Below are positions 1 to 6,392 of a stretch of 10,403 nt of DNA, piece by piece. The first letter of the stretch is position 1. Each line of letters opens with the position of its first letter. The notes beneath the pieces are model-generated. The model saw only the letters and a list, made by a program, of their open reading frames with translations, made no database searches and had not been told where the DNA came from. The translations under genes and the position numbers were made by a program. The stretch is taken from assembly GCA_002382525.1 (NCBI GenBank), contig DFYA01000307.1:6274-16676 (forward strand). Direction: 5' to 3'. This stretch comes from Opitutaceae bacterium UBA4094 (GTDB lineage Bacteria > Verrucomicrobiota > Verrucomicrobiia > Opitutales > Opitutaceae).

Positions 1-452
1 GGCACCGGCTCCAGCGCGAGCCCGCTTTGCTTGAGCACGCGAAAATCTTCTCTCAGCGCGCGCGTAAACGCCGTCTCCGGCAAGGGTGTCAGCGCCTTCA
101 CGATCGCCGTGCGGTGGACCTCCACAAAAGCCCGGTCGTCGTCCGAGAGCCGGTCCAGCGGCACGGTGAATGCGACGCCGTCCGCCTGCCTGCGCAGAAC
201 GATCTCCTCTTCGCCGAGCGAAATGATCTCGGCGCTCACGGAACGACCAAAGATGTCGGTGAACACCCGCGAATCCGTCGGCGCCACCGCAGCGCCCACC
301 GCGTCGCCCGTGTGGTCCGCGACGTTTGCCGGCTGCCGGAGCTCCGCGAGGGCTGCAGACGTTGCGACTTCCGCACCCGCGGAACCATCGGTGCGCGCGC
401 ACCCCGCAAGAAGGAGAGCCGTCACGAGCACGCGGTGAATACAGGAAGTCAT
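1..452 (-). CDS. Partial lipoprotein with SLA1-homology-like (SHD1) domain
   Basis: This minus-strand frame is open from an ATG at 452 down to the left edge, so the 3' end is missing (150 codons visible). The first 18 residues form a lipoprotein signal: Arg7, a hydrophobic stretch VLVTALLLAG, then Cys18 in an LAGC lipobox. The product should therefore be exported and lipid-anchored. A low-complexity Ala-rich linker follows to about residue 60. Residues 62-110 read RVFTDIFGR, then alternating hydrophobic strands, then VPLDRLSDDDRAFV. This matches the pattern I know for the SLA1 homology domain 1 in verrucomicrobial and planctomycetal surface proteins (R-x-W/F-T-D-x-x-G-R at one end, P-L-x-x-L-S-x-x-D at the other). 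The domain call comes from pattern recognition only. The function is unknown. The gene diverges from the glycosyltransferase at 656, and I see no convincing Shine-Dalgarno sequence. The lipobox position is the reason for choosing this start. Confidence 0.72.
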   Translation of the reverse strand, partial: MTSCIHRVLVTALLLAGCARTDGSAGAEVATSAALAELRQPANVADHTGDAVGAAVAPTDSRVFTDIFGRSVSAEIISLGEEEIVLRRQADGVAFTVPLDRLSDDDRAFVEVHRTAIVKALTPLPETAFTRALREDFRVLKQSGLALEPV

Positions 453-655
453 GCCGTCGCGGATGCAGGCTAATTTCGTCGCATGTTTCAATCTCGCCGA
501 GAATCCAGCGCCTTCGATGGGCCGGCAATCATCCGGCGGGGGAGGCGGTAGATTCCCCCAGAGGACGTATCCGAAAAATAACTACGAGAGGATTTTTTTC
601 CCAAAAGGGGACATCGTGACTTGCGCGTTGGGCGATCCGTTCCAAAAATCGACTC

Positions 656-1993
656 ATGGCCAGTTTACACATTGATAAGAAGCGGCCGCGTATCGCCATG
701 GTATCCACCCATGGTTACGTCGCGGCCAATCCCCCTCTCGGCGCAGCGGACACCGGCGGCCAAGTCGTCTATGTCCTCGAGCTCGCGAAGAAGCTCGCGC
801 AGCTCGGTTACGAGGTCGACGTATGGACGCGCCGTTTCGAGAAGCAGCCCGAGATCGACATCGTGAATTCCCGCGTGCGGGTGATCCGCGCGCGTTGCGG
901 CGGTGATGCGTTTATCCCGAAGGAGTATCTCTACAACGACCTCATGGAATGGTCGGAGAACGCCCTTCGTTTCATCAAAAAGCACGGGCTCAATTACCAG
1001 TTCATCAACAGTCATTATTGGGACGCGGGCGTCGCCGGGCTTCGTCTCGCCGAGGCGTTGAACATCCCGCACGTGCACACGCCGCATTCGCTCGGCCTGT
1101 GGAAAAAGCAGCAGATGGAGACCGATTATCCGGAGCGCGCCGACACGTTCGAGAAAGAGTTCAACTTCACCGAGCGCATCAAGCACGAGACGATTCTCTA
1201 TCGCACCTGCGACCTCGTGATCGCCACCACGCCTCCGCAGCTCGATCTGATCACCAGCGATTACGGCGTGCCGACCGATCATGTGCACATGATTCCGCCG
1301 GGCTACGACGACAACCGCTTCTTCCCGGTGAGCGAGGCGTCGCGGCAAATGATCCGTCGGCGCATCGGTTTTAAGCAGCCGACGATTCTCGCGCTCGGCC
1401 GCCTCGCGACCAACAAGGGCTACGATCTCCTCATCGACGGTTTTTCGGTCGTCGCCAAGCGCGAACCCGATGTCGTGCTCCACCTCGCGGTCGGCGGAGA
1501 GAAAATGGATGCGCAAGAAAAGCGCATCCTCGCCGACCTGAAGAAGCGCGTGAAGAAGCTCGGTCTGGAGAAGCGCGTGAAGTTCGCCGGCTTCATCGCC
1601 AACGAAGACCTAGCCGACTACTACCGCGCCGCCGACCAGTTTGTGTTGAGCAGCCGCTACGAGCCGTTCGGCATGACCGCGATCGAGGCGATGGCGTGCG
1701 GCACACCCACGGTGGTCACGATTCACGGCGGCCTTTACCGCGCGGTGACCTTCGGGCGTCACGCGCTCTTCGGCGACCCCTTCGACAAGGCCGACCTCGG
1801 CATCATGATGCTGAAGCCGTTTAAGCATCAAAAAATCCGCCACCGCCTCTCGCGCATGGGCGCGCACAAGGCTCGCAGCCTCTTCACGTGGACCGGCATC
1901 GCGCAGCAGTTGATCAGCTTCGTGGAAGGCCGCCCGATGCAGAAGGCGCTCAGCGACACTGAATGGGAAGAGCCGTGGAACGACGGCGACTGA
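656..1993 (+). CDS. mfpsA: GT4 glycosyltransferase, mannosylfructose-phosphate synthase type
   Basis: This 445-residue GT-B enzyme transfers a sugar from a nucleotide donor to fructose 6-phosphate in the cytoplasm. Visible features are the N-terminal VSTHGY and DTGGQVVYV (residues 32-40) acceptor-side motif shared by sucrose-phosphate synthases, SHYWDAG (119-125), HSLG (144-147), donor-side Arg249 and Lys254 in GRLATNKG, and the EX7E pair Glu336 and Glu344 in EPFGMTAIEAMACGTPTV. The overall pattern, including KEYL, EKEFNF, PPGYDDNRFFPVS and the C-terminal PWNDGD, fits my recollection of Agrobacterium mannosylfructose-phosphate synthase (GDP-mannose plus fructose 6-phosphate, EC 2.4.1.246) better than cyanobacterial sucrose-phosphate synthase. 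The length also fits a single-domain synthase. The next gene begins with the matching phosphatase, which supports the assignment. The donor cannot be proved from sequence, and sucrose-phosphate synthase is the main alternative. No Shine-Dalgarno is visible before the ATG. A nested terminator-like hairpin follows at 2022-2085. Confidence 0.85.
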   Translation: MASLHIDKKRPRIAMVSTHGYVAANPPLGAADTGGQVVYVLELAKKLAQLGYEVDVWTRRFEKQPEIDIVNSRVRVIRARCGGDAFIPKEYLYNDLMEWSENALRFIKKHGLNYQFINSHYWDAGVAGLRLAEALNIPHVHTPHSLGLWKKQQMETDYPERADTFEKEFNFTERIKHETILYRTCDLVIATTPPQLDLITSDYGVPTDHVHMIPPGYDDNRFFPVSEASRQMIRRRIGFKQPTILALGRLATNKGYDLLIDGFSVVAKREPDVVLHLAVGGEKMDAQEKRILADLKKRVKKLGLEKRVKFAGFIANEDLADYYRAADQFVLSSRYEPFGMTAIEAMACGTPTVVTIHGGLYRAVTFGRHALFGDPFDKADLGIMMLKPFKHQKIRHRLSRMGAHKARSLFTWTGIAQQLISFVEGRPMQKALSDTEWEEPWNDGD

Positions 1994-2021
1994 TTCGCAC
2001 TCTAACCGGCGATTAACCCCG

Positions 2022-2085
2022 CGCTCGACCAACGATGCTCCACCCCCGAATCGGGTTTTTTCGGTTCGGCATCGTTGGGCGAGCG
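2022..2085 (+). terminator. Nested hairpin terminator after the synthase gene
   Basis: Bases 2022-2038 and 2069-2085 are inverted repeats matching at 16 of 17 positions, with one A/G mismatch (2028 against 2079). The loop holds a second small hairpin, CCCG-AAT-CGGG at 2045-2055, directly followed by six T (2056-2061), the layout of an intrinsic terminator. Lying 29-92 bases after the synthase stop, it probably ends that transcript. A polymerase that read through would form the long outer stem. The remaining sequence up to 2214 has two further T6 runs (2113-2118 and 2156-2161) and a weak TATAGC at 2182-2187 that could belong to a promoter for the next gene. Confidence 0.6.
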
Positions 2086-2214
2086 TGACGCCCCGTCCGC
2101 GCCGCCCGACAGTTTTTTCGTTTCAGCACCTCCGCAGCCCGTTGTCCGCCCGTAGTTTTTTATCCGCAGACCGTCCCAGTTTATAGCCTTTTTCTTCACA
2201 CGCAGCACACCCAC

Positions 2215-4308
2215 ATGAGCAACGAAACCATCCGCCTTTTTTGTAGCGACATCGACAACACCATCCTCGGCAACCCGGAGTCGGCGCGCCGGTTTGTGAT
2301 CGCGTGGAAAGGCATTCCCGCCTCCCGCCGGCCCCTGCTCGTTTACAATAGCGGACGACTGGTCGCCGACATGGAGCGTCTCGTGGCCGAGGGACGGTTG
2401 CATGCGCCGGATTACTACATCGGCGGCGTGGGCACGCGTATCCTCGATGTGCGCGCCAAGAAAAACTTCGACGAGTTCGCCGCGCACATCCGCGTCGGTT
2501 GGGACCGGGTTCGCGCCGAGTCGGTGGCCGCGCGCACGCCGGGCATCCGCCCGCAACCCGCCGAATTCCAAGAGGAATTCAAATCGAGCTGGTATCTCGA
2601 CAACGCCTCCGCCGAAACCCTCCACGATCTCGAAAAGCGGTTGGCCGACGCCGGTCTCGACGCCGGTCTCGTCTATTCGAGCGGGCGCGATCTCGACGTG
2701 CTCCCGCGCCGCGCGACCAAGGGCGGCGCGTTACAATGGCTCGCGCAGCGCCTCGGCATCTCGCTCGAACAGGTGATTGTTGCGGGTGACACGGGCAACG
2801 ACAGCACGATGTTCCGCCTGCCCGGCGTGAAGGGCATCATCGTCGAAAACGCGTTGCCCGAACTCCTCGAGGCCACCGTCGATCTGCCGATCTACTGCTC
2901 GCGTCATGTGATGGCCGACGGCGTGCTCGACGGCTTGCTGCACTACGGCGTGCTCTCCGAGCTGCCGTCGCATGAGACCCGCCAGCCCGGACAAAATGTT
3001 ACGCCCGGCTTCCGCATGCTTTTCACCGGCACGCGCCTCGGTTCGCTCGACGCGAAGGACAAGGACTTCCTGCGCATCGCCTACGAAAAAGCCCTGGTTG
3101 CCCTGCGCAAAAACATCACGCCGCTCGGCTTCTCCGCGTGTTCGCTCGACGACAACACGATCACCGGCACCGATGCCAACTACCGCAGCGTGTGGGCCCG
3201 CGACGGCGCCATCACGATCATCAACACCCTCGATCTTGAGGATGAAGACATCCGCGCCTGCCAACGTCGCACCCTGGAAACGTTGCTCCACGCAGCGTCG
3301 CCGACTGGACAACTTCCCGCCAACGTTCGCATCGAGGACGGCGTGCCCGACTATTCTGGTGTGGGCAGCATCTGCTCCATCGACAGCGGGCTCTGGGTGA
3401 TCATCGCGGTTTACAACTACGTCACCAAGACCGGCGACTACGACTTCCTGCGCCAGCACATCGACTGTCTGCAGGCCGCGATGAACTGGCTGAGTGCCCA
3501 CGACAGCAACAACGACGGCCTGCTCGAAATCCCCGAGGCCGGCGACTGGACCGATCTGTTCGGACGCAGTTACAACGTGCTCTACGACGAGGTCCTCTGG
3601 TATCGCACCAACGTCTGTTTCGGCCGCCTCCTCGAGTTCCTCGGCGACTACGAACGCGCCGCCGATTACCTGCGCTGGTCGCAGAACATCCGCAGCCGCG
3701 TGTTGGATCTGTTTTGGCCCAGCACCACGCCGACGCCCGCCGGCGACAAGCGCCCGAACCGGTTTGCCGAGCGCCAATTTGGTCTCGGCGACTCGCAATA
3801 CCTCATCGCCGAAATCACGCCCTTCGCGTTCAACTGGCGCTGCGACGTATATGCCAACGTGCTCGCTTACCTGATGAACCTGCTCGACGCCGACCGCGCC
3901 CGCGTGGCGTTCCGGTTTATGTGGGGCGTGGGGGTCAACGAGCCGCATCCCGGCGCCAACCTCTATCCGGTGGTGCAAGCTGGCGACCCGGATTGGCGCG
4001 CCTATTACACGGTCAACCTGCTCAACCTCCCGCATCATTATCACAACGGTGGCATCTGGCCCTTCATCGGCGGCATGTGGGTGCGTTTTATCCACCGCCT
4101 CGGTTTCCACGAAGTCGCCTGCCGCGAACTCGTGCGCCTCGCCAAACTCAATCAACTCGGCCGCGACCAAGAGTGGGAGTTCAACGAGTGGGCGCACGGC
4201 CAGACCGGCCGCCCGATGGGCAAGGCGTTCCAAGCGTGGTCCGCCGCGTGCTTTATCCGGGCCTGCCAGGAGGTCGAAGCCGACCCCGAGCATCTCACCA
4301 ACGATTAG
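2215..4308 (+). CDS. HAD sugar-phosphate phosphatase fused to (alpha/alpha)6 glycoside hydrolase
   Basis: One uninterrupted 697-residue frame encodes two enzymes. Residues 1 to about 250 are a HAD phosphatase of the sucrose/mannosylfructose-phosphatase type: DIDNT with nucleophile Asp12 and Asp14, motif II Ser46 in NSGR, motif III Lys169, and GDTGND (191-196) for Mg2+. It should remove the phosphate made by the upstream synthase (compare EC 3.1.3.79). Residues from about 262 to 690 look like a clan GH-G type hydrolase (GH100 invertase or amylo-1,6-glucosidase relatives): SVWARDGA with candidate acid Asp330, EAGDWTDL (441-448), YDEVLWY (457-463), HYHNGGIWP (608-616), and FNEWAHGQTGRPMGK with candidate base Glu658. 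The hydrolase substrate is inferred, most simply the disaccharide made by this cluster. No signal peptide is present, so it is cytosolic. The gene starts 221 bases after the synthase and ends 69 bases before the fructokinase ATG. No Shine-Dalgarno is visible. A debranching-type specificity remains possible. Confidence 0.85.
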   Translation: MSNETIRLFCSDIDNTILGNPESARRFVIAWKGIPASRRPLLVYNSGRLVADMERLVAEGRLHAPDYYIGGVGTRILDVRAKKNFDEFAAHIRVGWDRVRAESVAARTPGIRPQPAEFQEEFKSSWYLDNASAETLHDLEKRLADAGLDAGLVYSSGRDLDVLPRRATKGGALQWLAQRLGISLEQVIVAGDTGNDSTMFRLPGVKGIIVENALPELLEATVDLPIYCSRHVMADGVLDGLLHYGVLSELPSHETRQPGQNVTPGFRMLFTGTRLGSLDAKDKDFLRIAYEKALVALRKNITPLGFSACSLDDNTITGTDANYRSVWARDGAITIINTLDLEDEDIRACQRRTLETLLHAASPTGQLPANVRIEDGVPDYSGVGSICSIDSGLWVIIAVYNYVTKTGDYDFLRQHIDCLQAAMNWLSAHDSNNDGLLEIPEAGDWTDLFGRSYNVLYDEVLWYRTNVCFGRLLEFLGDYERAADYLRWSQNIRSRVLDLFWPSTTPTPAGDKRPNRFAERQFGLGDSQYLIAEITPFAFNWRCDVYANVLAYLMNLLDADRARVAFRFMWGVGVNEPHPGANLYPVVQAGDPDWRAYYTVNLLNLPHHYHNGGIWPFIGGMWVRFIHRLGFHEVACRELVRLAKLNQLGRDQEWEFNEWAHGQTGRPMGKAFQAWSAACFIRACQEVEADPEHLTND

Positions 4309-4322
4309 TTTTTCGACCATGT

Positions 4323-4358
4323 GTCCTATGGGTCTTATGGGACTTATAGGACTTATTC
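4323..4358 (+). repeat. Four-unit 9-bp imperfect tandem repeat
   Basis: Four consecutive 9-base units, GTCCTATGG, GTCTTATGG, GACTTATAG and GACTTATTC, lie between the fusion gene stop (4308) and the fructokinase ATG (4378). The units decay from left to right. Nine is a multiple of three and the array has no stop in any plus-strand frame. If translation began at the GTG at 4321, it would add a Tyr/Ser/Thr/Gly-rich peptide (SYGSYGTYRTYS) to the kinase. I regard it as intergenic, because the kinase fold starts at RILCFGE after the later ATG. Confidence 0.75.
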
Positions 4359-4377
4359 TCCGATCCCTCGCCGCTTC

Positions 4378-5274
4378 ATGCCGTCTTCCGATTCCCGCCC
4401 GCCTCGCATCCTCTGCTTCGGTGAAATCCTCTGGGATTTCCTGCCCGCCGGCCTCTTCGCCGGCGGCGCTCCGTTCAACGTCGCCTACCACCTCAAGCAG
4501 CTCGGCGCCGACGCCCGGCTGGTCTCCGCCGTCGGTCGCGACCTGCTCGGCGACGAATTGCTCCGCCGCCTTCGTAATTGGAATTTGGATACCGAACTCA
4601 TCACGCGCCACAGCGGCTTGCCGACCGGTTACGTGCGCGCCGAACTCGATGCGAGCGGCAGCGCCCGCTACGACATCACGGCGAGCGTCGCGTGGGACCA
4701 GATTTTCATGAACGAAGACGTCACCCGCGCCGCGCAAGACGCGCGGGCGCTGGTCTTCGGATCGCTCGCGCAACGGTCGCCCTTCAACCGCACGGTGCTC
4801 AACCGCCTCTTCGCCGTGCTGCCCGACCGCGATCAGGCGTGGCGCGTGTTCGACGTCAACCTGCGCGCTCCGCACGATGATCTCGAACTCGTGCGCGCGC
4901 TCGCCCCGCGCGCGACGCTGCTGAAGGTCAACGCCGAGGAAGCCGCGCGTCTCTGCGGCGAACTTCACGAGGCGCCCGGTCATGAGGAGCGCCTTGCGCG
5001 CGACCTCGCCGGCACGACCGGTTGCCCGATCATCTGCGTGACAGCCGGCGAACGCGGCGCGGGCCTGTTGCGCGAAGGCGAATGGCATTGGGAGCCGGCG
5101 CAACCGGTCGAAGTCGCCGACACGGTGGGAGCGGGCGATTCGTTTCTGGCCGCGCTGCTCATGCACCTGTTGAGCGGAAAACTGAGCGACGCCGAGAGCC
5201 TAGCCCGCGCCTGCCGCACCGGCGAATGGGTGGCGTCGCAACGCGGAGCCACACCGGCGTATCCGGGTGCCTGA
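4378..5274 (+). CDS. PfkB-family fructokinase
   Basis: This 298-residue ribokinase-fold enzyme should phosphorylate free fructose to fructose 6-phosphate with ATP in the cytoplasm. Visible are the N-terminal strand RILCFGEILWD (10-20), the substrate-side GGAPFN motif (29-34) typical of bacterial fructokinases, the VFDVNLR segment in mid-protein, LLKVNAEEA, and the PfkB signature DTVGAGDSF (248-256) with catalytic Asp254 and the anion-hole glycines. The length is normal for the family. I chose the ATG at 4378 over the GTG at 4321, because the extra 19 codons are just the 9-bp tandem repeat and a linker. The kinase would recycle the fructose released by the hydrolase domain encoded just upstream and hand it back to the synthase. 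Other sugar substrates of PfkB kinases cannot be excluded. No Shine-Dalgarno is seen. Confidence 0.85.
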   Translation: MPSSDSRPPRILCFGEILWDFLPAGLFAGGAPFNVAYHLKQLGADARLVSAVGRDLLGDELLRRLRNWNLDTELITRHSGLPTGYVRAELDASGSARYDITASVAWDQIFMNEDVTRAAQDARALVFGSLAQRSPFNRTVLNRLFAVLPDRDQAWRVFDVNLRAPHDDLELVRALAPRATLLKVNAEEAARLCGELHEAPGHEERLARDLAGTTGCPIICVTAGERGAGLLREGEWHWEPAQPVEVADTVGAGDSFLAALLMHLLSGKLSDAESLARACRTGEWVASQRGATPAYPGA

Positions 5275-5286
5275 ATGCTTCGGGCC

Positions 5287-5292
5287 GGAGAG
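5287..5292 (+). promoter_or_regulatory. Ribosome binding site for the small regulator
   Basis: GGAGAG lies 8 bases before the GTG at 5301. It is one of the few good Shine-Dalgarno matches in the window and supports that non-ATG start. Confidence 0.5.
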
Positions 5293-5300
5293 AATCCTAG

Positions 5301-5528
5301 GTGGGGCCGCTGCCCCATATCAAACAATCATCTTCTACTTTAGCCGCGCCGGTCCACGGTGCGGAAGCAAAGCGGACCCGCCTAAGCCTCGATCTCGACC
5401 CGACGGCTAAGGCCCAGCTCGAGCAGGTTCAAAGACGGACCCGCTCCGGCTCCATGACTGACGTCATCCGTCGCGCAGTCACCCTGTTCGACCTCGTCAC
5501 CGAGCACAGCGATCAAGGGGGGCCATAA
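5301..5528 (+). CDS. Small ribbon-helix-helix regulator, C-terminus probably frameshifted
   Basis: A GTG start with a good ribosome binding site gives 75 residues. After a disordered leader, residues 25-33 (RTRLSLDLD) fit the DNA-contacting beta strand, 35-47 the first helix, and 51-67 (SMTDVIRRAVTLFDLV) the second helix of a ribbon-helix-helix (CopG/MetJ-like) fold. Such small proteins bind operators as dimers. The frame stops at TAA just after a run of six G (5517-5522). In the -1 frame, however, the DNA continues as IIFRHKDGTEERVRLL to a TGA at 5573-5575. That is the kind of C-terminal tail (GG-x-hydrophobic-strand-DG-E) I know from this family. One extra G would fuse both parts into about 91 residues. 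The target is unknown. Candidates are the upstream sugar genes or the neighbouring restriction-modification genes. It begins 26 bases after the fructokinase stop and could share its transcript. Confidence 0.65.
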   Translation: MGPLPHIKQSSSTLAAPVHGAEAKRTRLSLDLDPTAKAQLEQVQRRTRSGSMTDVIRRAVTLFDLVTEHSDQGGP

Positions 5529-5575
5529 TTTTCAGGCACAAAGACGGCACAGAGGAACGCGTCCGCCTCCTCTGA
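5525..5575 (+). other. Displaced C-terminal coding segment of the small regulator
   Basis: This -1-frame segment directly abuts the G6 run and encodes 16 residues rich in charged and beta-forming residues (IIFRHKDGTEERVRLL) before a TGA. It has no start of its own. It makes sense only as the natural end of the ribbon-helix-helix protein, lost by an indel, a base-calling error in the homopolymer, or reached by slippage. Confidence 0.55.
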
Positions 5576-5583
5576 CCACAGTG

Positions 5584-5613
5584 AGCCGCTCCACCAGAGG
5601 CGGCTTTCTTTTC
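5584..5613 (+). terminator. Intrinsic terminator closing the plus-strand cluster
   Basis: AGCCGC (5584-5589) pairs with GCGGCT (5600-5605) around a 10-base loop. It is followed by TTCTTTTC. It lies just after the out-of-frame TGA of the small regulator, which fits the gene truly ending at 5575. A competing hairpin, CCTCTG (5569-5574) with CAGAGG (5595-5600), overlaps it. Read on the minus strand, no T run follows, so it does not serve the restriction gene. Confidence 0.6.
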
Positions 5614-5636
5614 AGGCGTGGTTCGGGAGCGGCGCA

Positions 5637-6371
5637 CTACCGCGCTGCCTCAGACGCTATGTGGCCGGCGAAGCTCGTGACGAAGGTCTTGAGGCTCGTC
5701 ATGTCGCTTACGTCGGCGAACTTGCCGGTCTTGATCGCGGTTTGCGGCGACGCCAGCACCGCCGTCGTGGTGTAGAGCTGTTCCTGCACGAGTTTTTTGC
5801 ACAGCAGGTTGTAGCGTTCGATATACGATGCGCCTTGGAACTCGGCGCGCACTGGGAAGTGCTGGCTGCGGTCGCGGATAGGGCGGCGGGAGCCGGGGGC
5901 GTCTTCCACCAGCATCAGCCAGCCGACGAACGGACGCGGCGCGTCGCCGAAGGAGCCTTCGCGAAAGGCTGTCCACAGGTCTTGCGCGGTGCCGATGGCT
6001 TCTTCGGTGCGGTTGTTGAAATTATTCCCGAAGGAACCGACTTGGGATTTCAGCTCCAGCGCGGCGACGAGGCGGTTTTTGCGGAGCACGAGCATGTCCC
6101 ATTGCTTGGTCGGGCGAAAGTAGCCGGGCAAGGTGAGTGGGATACGGCCTTCGCGCACGATGGTCGCGTCCTTGAGTCCGTTGGCTTTGATGAGGTCGAT
6201 CATCAGCGCCACAAAGCCGTCCATGTTTTTTCCGCCTGTGACCGCACCGCGACTGCCGGCATCGACTTTGCCGGCTTCGATTTGTTTTTGCCGGGCCGCA
6301 TCGCGGTTGCCCCAGAAGGCTTTCACCGATTGCGCCGCCTTTTTTTCGTAGTTCGCGAGATTGAGGGCCAT
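5637..6371 (-). CDS. Type II restriction endonuclease, PaeR7I/XhoI family
   Basis: This 244-residue protein should cut unmethylated CTCGAG if it keeps the specificity of its family. The sequence follows the PaeR7I pattern as I know it: FWGNRDAARQKQ (19-30), VTGGKNMDGF (44-53), LPGYFRPTKQWDMLVL (81-96), LELKSQVG (105-112), FNNRTEEAIGTAQDLW, and PFVGWLMLVEDAP. The nuclease core is visible as Asp92 followed by Glu106-x-Lys108 in the PD-(D/E)xK arrangement. The length equals that of PaeR7I, so the enzyme appears intact. The gene lies 21 bases downstream of the methyltransferase on the same strand, and the order suggests that protection is made first. There is no controller gene between or before them. 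Host defence against phage and plasmid DNA is the expected role. Recognition of CTCGAG is inferred from the family. Confidence 0.88.
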   Translation of the reverse strand: MALNLANYEKKAAQSVKAFWGNRDAARQKQIEAGKVDAGSRGAVTGGKNMDGFVALMIDLIKANGLKDATIVREGRIPLTLPGYFRPTKQWDMLVLRKNRLVAALELKSQVGSFGNNFNNRTEEAIGTAQDLWTAFREGSFGDAPRPFVGWLMLVEDAPGSRRPIRDRSQHFPVRAEFQGASYIERYNLLCKKLVQEQLYTTTAVLASPQTAIKTGKFADVSDMTSLKTFVTSFAGHIASEAAR

Positions 6372-6392
6372 GGGGATTTTTAAGGGGGCGGA

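Noticed and set aside
538..559. GGGGGA/TCCCCC inverted repeat in the divergent region before the synthase.
   Set aside because: The stem is only six bases, with a 10-base loop and no T run. No function can be argued from sequence alone.
2156..2187. Possible promoter before the fusion gene (T-rich -35, TATAGC -10).
   Set aside because: The -35 half matches consensus at only about half its bases, so it is not supported as a feature of its own.
2731..5166. Very long minus-strand open frame (811 codons) opposite the fusion and fructokinase genes.
   Set aside because: It is the antisense shadow of GC-rich codon use. It is rich in Arg, Ala, Val and Glu, without motifs, while the plus strand has clear enzyme domains.
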